Assembly (NCBI RefSeq): GCF_023343835.1
Contig: NC_064437.1
Coordinates: 53,084,972 to 53,148,971 of the forward strand
Direction: 5' to 3'
Length of the DNA stretch: 64,000 nt
DNA from: Lagopus muta
Taxonomy: Eukaryota; Chordata; Aves; Galliformes; Phasianidae
A program made the translations under genes and the position numbers. Below are positions 50,101-59,100 of the stretch, one piece after another (position 1 is the stretch's first letter; every line of letters starts with the position of its first letter). Under the pieces are notes generated by a model. That model saw only the letters and a list, made by a program, of their open reading frames with translations. It was not told where the DNA came from and did no database searches.

Positions 50101-53100
50101 GGGGTGAGTCAGCTGATTGGGGTGTAAGGGCAGAGCTGCAGGTGGTGGGGCAGGATAGGGAGCAGATCTCATAGTCCCACAGCCTGCAAGGATGTCCTCC
50201 AGGTCCTCATTCTGCTGCCCTGCTGGGCCGGTCTATAGTGGGTGTCCCACCCACATGATGCCAAGCAGCCCCAGGGTTTGTTTGGCCATGCAGAGTGGCT
50301 GTGATATTTGGAATCCTGTGCTGGGAAACAGACAAAGTGATGGGAAACACAGAGCTGGGCATGTCTCTGCCTCCTGAAGACTTGGGGCTGGGATACGGAG
50401 TTGGCACAGCCTTCTGCCCCTTGTGTCATTCTCTCCTCCCCAGCTACCACTTTGGTCCATGTGGCATATGGATGCTGTGTCCTGCAGCTTCTGTGCCCCC
50501 ATCGGCCCCTTTTTGTGGAATGAGCCCCTCAGCACAGTGTAAGGAATGTGGGGAGCATCATGTGCCCGGGCACAGAGACCCCTGAGTGGGCACCCTCTGG
50601 GGTGGGTGCCCTGGGGAGCTCACCAAGGACAGGTCACCAATGGAAGGAAAAGAGAAATGACTCAATCAATTAACCAGATTAAAACTGTGACTTCACCTCC
50701 CCAAAAATAGCATTTCGCCAATATTTTAATGTGCTTATTAATAATCTGCTCGCGCTCTGATTAGCAGCGAGGTAATAAGGGATCGGCTGTAACCTAAATT
50801 TAACACTCCCTAATGGATGATGGCCCCGAGAACCAAAAAAAAAATAAAAAATAAAAAGAAAGAGAGGCTCCTATCCATCAGGCTGGGCCCCCAGGGCACT
50901 CAGCAGCACCCTGGGCAGATGTCATCAGCTGTGCTCCCAACTGGTCCCATGGTGTATCCTAGGGGACAGCCAGAGCCTGCTGCACCCCCGCACCCTGTGC
51001 TTCTTGCTCTGCTCTGGATGGCCACGTCCCCTTGCCCAGGACCTGAGCCCTGCCTTGGCCTATGGTGCTGGGCTCATTGGGAGCTGTCAGACTCAGAGCA
51101 GCCTGAAGGTGATGCCACAGGCGTAGCAAGCCATACCCATGCTCAGCCCCCTGCTTTGTGTTCTGCCTGATGGTGCCAGGATCCCCCCGGGGCCAGCAGG
51201 GTTATTTTTAACTGTTTGCCATGTGCTGCCTGAGCACAATTAAGGTAATTGGTTTGGGAGCCTGGCTCTCACACGCTGCTCCCAATTACCTGCCCGCCCG
51301 CCCGGCTCCCACCTCCCTGCCCGCTGTGGCCAGCTCTGTGGTGGGGCTGCTGGAGCAGGGCTGCCCCAGATAGCGGTGGGGTTGGTTTGGGGATGGAGCC
51401 ATGGAGAGGACATCCCTGCACAACGACAGCCTGCTCTATGCCTCCCTGATTGCCATCCTCCTCCTCATCTCCTATTGGTTCACCACCCGTTGCTTCAAAA
51501 TCATCAGCGGCATCGAAGGTATGGGGCTGGGGATGTGGGGGGAAGGAGCGATGCCACCCTCTCTGCAGGCCATTTGGTGGGGTGACCTAGGCACTGGGTG
51601 CCTGAGGGCATCTCTCTGGGCACCTCGTTCACCCCAGGTCTCCCTTCTGTCCCCCCTGGTGCTGCTGTGCCGGGAAAGTGCTGACAGCCGCAGCAGTGCC
51701 CGCTTCAGAAGCAAGAACATTCCCAGCATTTCCTATTCTGTCTCTGGAGTAACTGGTGGGGTGCCCCAGTGGAGACAGCGTTTTGGGGCTCTCGGTCCCT
51801 CCCGAGCTGTTTTGCTCCCTCCAGCACCTTGGAGCAGCTCCGATGATCATTGTGTCCAGGGCCATGCAGACCCCAGGGCATGTGTTTCTCCATCCACCCG
51901 TGCAACCTCTGCCTGTACAGGGCCTGTGGGCTCTTCCTCTGATGCAGTCATATGCTGGCAGTGATGCTTCTCAGTGGGCTCTGCCCCACTTCTGGTGATG
52001 TGTGTGGGATCTGGACCTCCCTCTTGCAGGCTGCAGGTCTAACTCTGGGTCATCCCATGCATCCCTTCCATTCTCAGGGCAACTGCAGCTGAAGGAGCAT
52101 TGCAGAGAGCCGGCCCTTCTTGCTGGGACACATTTTAGCTGGAGGGACCCCTCTGGGGGTGCTTGGGCTGTTTTTGGACAGAATTAGGTTGCTGAAATAG
52201 TCTGGTAGCACATGGGACAGCCCTCAGCTGTGGGAGCATTCAGGCTGAGGAGAGGATAGGCTCAGCAAGAGCAGTTGGCTTTGGGGGAAACTTACTTTCA
52301 GCGTGTAACAGGCTGGTGTCACCTTGTCCCCAAAGGAGTCACTCAGGGCAGGAGCAAGATTGAGGGCCAGCCCCATTGCTTCCAGTCTCAGTGCCTAGAA
52401 ACTCGCTGCTTTCCAAGAAAAGGAAACAGCCCTGCAAACTTCCAGCCCAATGGATGTTTCCCCAGGGAGGGCTTCCATCACTCTCCCGGAGCCTCTCCTG
52501 ATGCCTTGCTAGCATCTTTTGGCTGGAGAAGATGCTGAGCACAGGGCCGCCTGGTGACCCTGCCGTGCTGCCAGCAGGCACTAGGCCACCTGCCGGGGAG
52601 TAACCTGCAGCTGGGAATGGGGCCTGCGGGTTTGGTGTGGGGTGGCCCCACTGGGAGCCATCAGCACCTTCACCAGCCCTTTCCTCCAGCAGGTCCCACA
52701 CAGTGTGATGTGCCTTCCTTCAGTGATGTGTTTCCCCCATGGGCTTTGTGCCCTGGACCATCAGCAGGGACCCAACAGTTAGGCAGGGGCTGCTTTGTAG
52801 CCTGAGCATTGCCACCCCACCTGGCCCTGCAGCATGGGGGCAGCCCCATTCCCTGCACTGATGCTGGTAGTGCTCTCTCTCAGTCCCCCCCCACGTGGGA
52901 CCGGGACACCCTTGGAGCAAGGGCTGGGATGCTGTAAAAAATGCATGGAGCCAAATATAGCCCTGGCGGCTGCGCAGGCTGCGTGCTGGAGGTGCCCGCA
53001 TGCCTGCTGCTGCCTGACCTTGGCTGGGTCCCCCGGGCTCCCTGTTTGGGGTACACCCCCACCACCCCGTGCTTTAAGGATGCTGGTCCCACAGTTCAGC

Positions 53101-56100
53101 AGCTGGACCTGCTCCATGGCCCTGGTGACACCCAGTCGTGACCCCAGACTGTACCCACTGGGCTATGGGGACCTTTAGGCACCCCTTGGTGTTCTGAGCC
53201 AGGTGGGTCCCTGTGGGGTGGGTATGTATATGGGGTGCAGAGGACAAGTCTGAGTCATCCAAGTCCAGGATGTGTTGCCAGTGCCCAGTGTCCTGTCCCT
53301 GTCATGTCCCCCCCTGGGAGCCAAGTGCCTTTCAATAATCTGCGGCCTGTTTCCTTAGCAACTACATTAAGCAAATCGATGGCAGTGGTGTCATTGGAAT
53401 GGGAGTGCATGCCTCCTGCCTCCCCCATGCCCTGCCACCCCCCCCCCCCCCCGTGTGGCCTTGCTCTGCTCTTACTCACAGGCACAGCCCTTCTTTGCCG
53501 GGGCTGTTGGCTACTGGCTCCTGTGACAGCCCCACGCTCACCCCTCACTCTCACGTGGCCCCAAATAGCAGAGGGACAGCTGACATCCTTGGGGACATCA
53601 GGGGTCCTTGGGGCTGCATAGCCCAGCAGCTGTGGCGTTGGGGTGAGAAGGCTCAAGGTGAGTAGGGGGCCATGAGACACCCCCATCATGAACCTGGAAG
53701 GCCTGGAGATGGTTGCGGTGCTGGTGGTCTTGGTTCTCTTCGTCAAGGTACTGGAGCAGTTCGGCCTCTTCGAGCCCGTGTCCTTGGAAGGTAACTGGAG
53801 TGGGAGGGGGCCATCTGGTGGGTTCCCACCTCACCAGGGTCACGGCTGTGTAGGGAGCCCCAGAGCTGCCCCCACGGATGCTTTTAGGGTTCTGGGACGT
53901 GGTGTCTGTCTGCAGCTGGTAGGGGTGAACATGGGGATAGGGTGTCCTGCCTGCTCCATGTAGAGTTCTGGTGGCCAGGGATGTGGGGAGGGGGTGGGAC
54001 CCCAGTGTGGCACAGGGATAATGGGGTGTCTGTGTGAGATTGGGGTGTGCTGGGGGCTCTGGGGTGCTCTGGGGGCAGGGAATGGCAGCATGCAGCCCAC
54101 CCACCCGAAGGATGCTGTGGGTACACCATCAGGACGCGATGGGCACTTTGCCTGGACCACAGTTCCAGTGCGTCCTAGGGCTGATGCAGACTCTGGATAC
54201 CCCCATCCCCCTGCTTTTATTGCCCTAAGCCCTGTACCGAAGTCAGTGGCACTGCAGTGTGCTGGCTCCAAGCTGCAGTGGGGAGGGGGAAGCAGAGGGG
54301 AGCCTGTCGGTGCCAACCCTACTGAGAGGCACAGCGCACGGCAAGAACCAGCCCTTGGCTGAGCCCTGTCCCCAGGGGTACAGTTCTTGTCCCCAGCAAG
54401 AAAGTCTGTAGCAGTGGGGATGGAGGTCCTGTGCCCACACATTCAGAAGGACAACAGTAGTAGTCCATGTAGTCCTTAATCTCATGGTATCACCACCATG
54501 AAGTTTGGATGGGCTACCCCTCTCTATCCATGTCACCACTCTGGGACCTGCATGTCCCCTTGGCTAGGGACACTGAGAAGCATAGGGATTTGCCCCAGCT
54601 CTAGAAACAGGAGTGGGACCAGGTGCCCTGCATCAGCTCCCATCCCCACAGGGGTGAGTGGAGAAGGAAACACCTGGCTGGAGAGGCTGGGTCCTGGTAC
54701 CATGCCCTGAGTGCTGCCTCTGTCTCTCAGAGGCTTTGTCACCCCCTGGGCTCTGGAGGTGGCAGATAGGATGCTTTGCCTACTGAGAACGGCCCCAGGT
54801 GGTGTTGAGGATGGGGAAGTGTCTAGTGCCCTGCCTGCCTGTTGTTTACCAGCTGCACGCAATGACAGCCCATGGACTGCAAAGAGCCTGAAACCATACA
54901 CTAATGGTTTGGGTCTGCTAATGGACGGCACTCCAGAGCCACCAAGGCGGCTGCACTTCCCCCACACACGGTGCTGAAGCCACAGCCAGTCCCCCCTGTC
55001 CCATCCGTGTGGCCATGCTGGTGTCATCTCAGGGGTGACTCTATACCTGGTGTCATTTTCCAGCCAGTTAATCACTGCCAAGTGCTGTCACCCCGCTGTG
55101 CCCTGTACCACCGCCTGACCTGTGCCCATCACCAACCCCCGCCAAGAGCCTGCCGTGGCCAAGTCCTCGGGAGGGGACAGGAGAAGAAAAAAACTGTTGT
55201 TTTTGGCTGCTGAAGTGCAGTATCAATAATTAATTGAGGAGAAATTGGCTCCGGCTGGGAGCAGGGCTGGGCAGGCAGATAGAGAGCCAGGAGAGCCGCC
55301 CATGTAACCGAGTGGATGAATATGAGATGGAGCTGCAGACTGTGAGTGATGGGATAGTGAGTGCCATGTCCCATCTGTGGGGTGGGTGGAAGGGATCATC
55401 TTGGTGAGCTCCTAGGGTGTGGTGGGTGGGTGCTGCCTGGGATGTGGGGCTGGGAGGCACCTCCCAGTGGGGTGAGCATCCCTGCGGGGTGAGGAGGAGG
55501 CAGAGGGCAGGCCTGGCCTTGCATCCTGACCCCATTGCCTCTAACTCCCAGCACTGAGCAGCCCCGAGGACCGTGGTGTGCACCCCTATGACTTGGCATA
55601 GCGTCACATCCCGCTCAGCCCAGCCAGACATAATTAGCTTGTTGAATCTCTTCTCCCTCTGGCTTCACATTAATCACTTCTCACACTGCTCCCCTCCCAA
55701 CTCCCTCTGGCTGGGCTCTTGCCTCCTGTCACTGATGTGCCCAATGAGGGGACCCCAAACTGTTGCATCCCACACTCTCCTCTCTCCTGCCTTGCTGGGT
55801 CAGGCGCTGCAGCTGAGGGATGTCATTCCCTGCTGCACTCTGGGATCTGCAGGAGCTGAAAACAGTAGGCATTATCCTGCTGCTCTGCTTCAGCTTCAAG
55901 CTGCTCCATGTCTTGGGCATTATCCACCTGACTGGGGGAGGTGGAACCAAAACTGTGATGGGGTTGCAGTGGGGTGGGGATGCGATGGAGTGGGTTTACA
56001 ACGGGGTAGGGGTGCAGTGTAAAAGTTGGTCCCCGCCTCCTGTGTCAGGGCAGTGTGTGCAGTATGCAGGAGCTGCAGGGTGCTCTCAGGGTGCTGAGGA

Positions 56101-59100
56101 GAATGTGTTTTGGGGCATGGGGAGGGTATGTGGGTGTCTGAGGGCACCAGGATGTAAGGAGCTCAGGAAGTGAGGGATTTGGGTGCTGGCGTGTGAGTTA
56201 TTGGGGATTGTTACAATACTAGAGGGGGGAGAGGCATTGGGATGTAGGGGTATCAGGGATGCTGGAATGGGGGATACCTGAGTCATTGGGATGTGGGGTG
56301 TTGTGGTGCCGCATTACTGAAAGTTGGGATGGCTGGGAGCATTAGGGTGGGGAGAATAGCTGGGTCTGGACCCAAAATAAGGTGGGGCAGGGGATGCAGG
56401 ACCTGTTGCTTGTGCCTGGAGTTGTTGGAGTGCAGAGAGGCACAGTGTTGCTGCTTGTTCCTTTTGGCTGCCATCTTGATCCGTGCTACCAGCATTTCCG
56501 CCTGGGGTGAAGGTTGTTGGCAGACTCTATGCAGTGTGCTTTGAGTTTGTGAATTTCCCTCTGTACCCATCATAGCCATCATTGAGGATGCTGTGAGATG
56601 AAGGGGTTGCAGGTCTCATTCCACTGGGCAGGATGAGGAGTGTGATGGAGGGCATGCAGATAACAGTGAGGCAATCGGTGGCAGAGGGCAGGGAACTGTG
56701 CCCAGGGGCTGCTTGTGCGTGAGGATGCCCTTGAGCTGTTTTTTGACCCTATCACATCCAGGGTGGATGCTGGAGACAAGGGGACACTGTGCCATCCCCA
56801 GCAGAGCCCTTGGGTGTGCCAAAGCCAGGACAGCAAAGCGCCAGCCCCAGTCTCCCTCTCCTGTTGTTAAACTGCATGTGCTGAACCCTCTCCCTCCCAC
56901 CCTGGGTCCCACAGAATTGTGCCCTATTTGGTTTCCTCCTTAAGAAAACGCCTGTGTTATTTTTTTTTTTCTTTTTCCTTCTTTATAACAAACTAAAGTG
57001 TAACTTGCACCCGACCTGACCTACTGCACGTGCCTATACCTGCTGCCCCTGTGAGTCCAACCACGGTTTTTTCTCTGTTGCATCTCTCTGGCTTGGTGGT
57101 TCCCCCTGCCCCATCCCTCCCGTGGTCCCACCGCCAGTGCTGTGTCACTGCCTGCCCTGTCCCCAGGACTGCTCCTGCTCCTAGGGCTGGTCCCACAGTG
57201 TGGTGCTGTTGGGGATGGGGCTGGATGCAGAGCATCCTGGGCAGGCTGGAAGGTGCCATGTCCCGATGCAAATAGCAGCCCCGTAAAATAGCTGGGTAAA
57301 ACCATGCTTGCAGCATCCCTGCTGAGGATGCGTCTCCCTAGGCACACACTTGCCTTCTCTGAGTGGCTTTGTGTGACATCCCATTGGGGGCCACCGACCT
57401 CTTAGAACTATTCTCCACTACCTGAAAGCAATAGGGCCACCCACTGGTGTGTATTCAAAGGGACTTTGCACCTTTTGTCCTATTGCCTGCCTGCCTTTGG
57501 GGGCTGGAGCCCAGCATGGCATTCCTCTCCTCCTCATCCTCCTCCCCACCTATGCTGCTCACCCTGTGCTGCTTGCCAGCTTGGGGCAGTCTGTGAGGCC
57601 CTGGGAAAGGGGGGAGCAGGTATGTGGCCAAGGAGCAGCACTAGGTTAGGAGAGATGGGTCATGGCCAACAGTGGGATAAAGTCTAAGGATTGGGGAAGG
57701 GGGTGAAGAGCAGGGGGACCTGGAAGCAATGGCAGTGACCAGGTTGAAGCAGGGGATGACTCCTGGAAGAGGCAAAGGCCCTGCACTCCATTCCTTCCTG
57801 GCTGTCCCCACCCAGGGCCCTGGGCTTGGCTGCACTGGGGTGGGATGCATGCAGCAGAGGGGCTGCATGGCTGAGCTGGGGGCATGCTTCGTGTTCAGCC
57901 CTATGGGCCAGCAGGATTAAACCCGGCCCCGTGCCCCTGGGTAGGACGTAGTGCCCTGGGGGATGCAGTCCCATCCTGGACTTCATCCTGTACAGCCCCA
58001 CTTGGAGGGAGTTCCCCATGGAGCAGGCATTTGGCTTTGGGGCGAAAGGGCAGAGGCCAGCCCTGCCATCTCCTTGGCTGCCGGGCTCCACCGCACACTG
58101 CTGTGCTCTGATGGGTGTCCAGACATGCTGGCCATGGGTCAGGGCCACCTTTCTATCACTCCCTTTCAATGAGGGAAGCAACTGGGCCGGGTTTGTCCTG
58201 GGATGGAGCAGAAAGGCTGAAAGATTTGGGCTGGGCATTGCCTCCCTGCTCCATCCCCATCTGCATGCACTGGTCCCACTCACCCCATGCCGGACACCCT
58301 GCATCCGGGGCCCGCTGCTCTGTTAACTCTTCTTCTGCTTGGTGACTCCTTCTTTCTTCCAGGCAACCCGCCGGGCCAAACTAAAAAAGCGCTGAAGCAG
58401 CGATTCCTCAAACTGCTGCCCTGCTGCCGGCCCAAATCCATCCCCTCGCTCAGCGAAAGCAAGTGCTTCTTCTTGCCTTTGTGTGTGTGTGTCCACAGCA
58501 GTGCTGCTGGCTGCCGTCCCCCCTGCCCTGCAGCATGGGGGGGGTCAGGATCAGTCCTGCCCCTGAGGGTCCGATCCGATGGGCTCTGCACCCACCTCCC
58601 TCCTCGCCTGCTCCCGGTCTGTTTTACCCCCTCCAGCACATTGGAGAGGCTCTGATGGGATGCACGGTGGTGGCTGGACCTGGCTGGGGGCAGTAAAACC
58701 ACACCCTGGCTGGAGGATGCTGCTGGAAGCTTTGTGTCAGAGATGTGAAGGGGAGGGAGGGGGATGAGTAGAGACAGAGCCCCCCAACCTGCCCTGGGTC
58801 ATGCTTGGCCCTTTGGCAGACCCTGAATAGGAATGTTCCCTGTTCCATGGCATAAGCTGAGTCACCCCAAGAGAAGAGGTGAGTATGAGGGGGCAGAGTC
58901 TGGGGATCCAGGGCCTCTCAGGGTTGTAGTGGGGGCTCTGGTCACTGTAGGAATGGGGAGAAACCATAGCTGAAGATGGGGCACAGCAGACAGGATGGGA
59001 GCTAGACAAGGCAGGAGGGGATGTTTGGAGTTGGGGGCAGAGAGGGGGGGGAGATCTCCTGCTAGAGACAAGCCTCAGCGCAGCACAGACCTTCAGGCAT

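Larger units (their letters stand above)
49353..51400 (+). other. KCNIP2: KCNIP2 intron between exons 1b and 1c
   Basis: No coding sequence is supported. An AT-rich island at about 50640-50830, ending in an A-rich tract, stands out against the GC-rich flanks. The last 200 bp before exon 1c hold a MEF2 consensus and homeodomain-like motifs (caattaagg, taattgg), which suggests a local promoter for exon 1c. Confidence 0.6.

Noticed and set aside
58499-58543. Possible extra KCNIP2 exon in intron 2
   Set aside because: It is in phase, but only 40 nt separate it from exon 2 and its donor is weak. It was noted as a finding rather than annotated.
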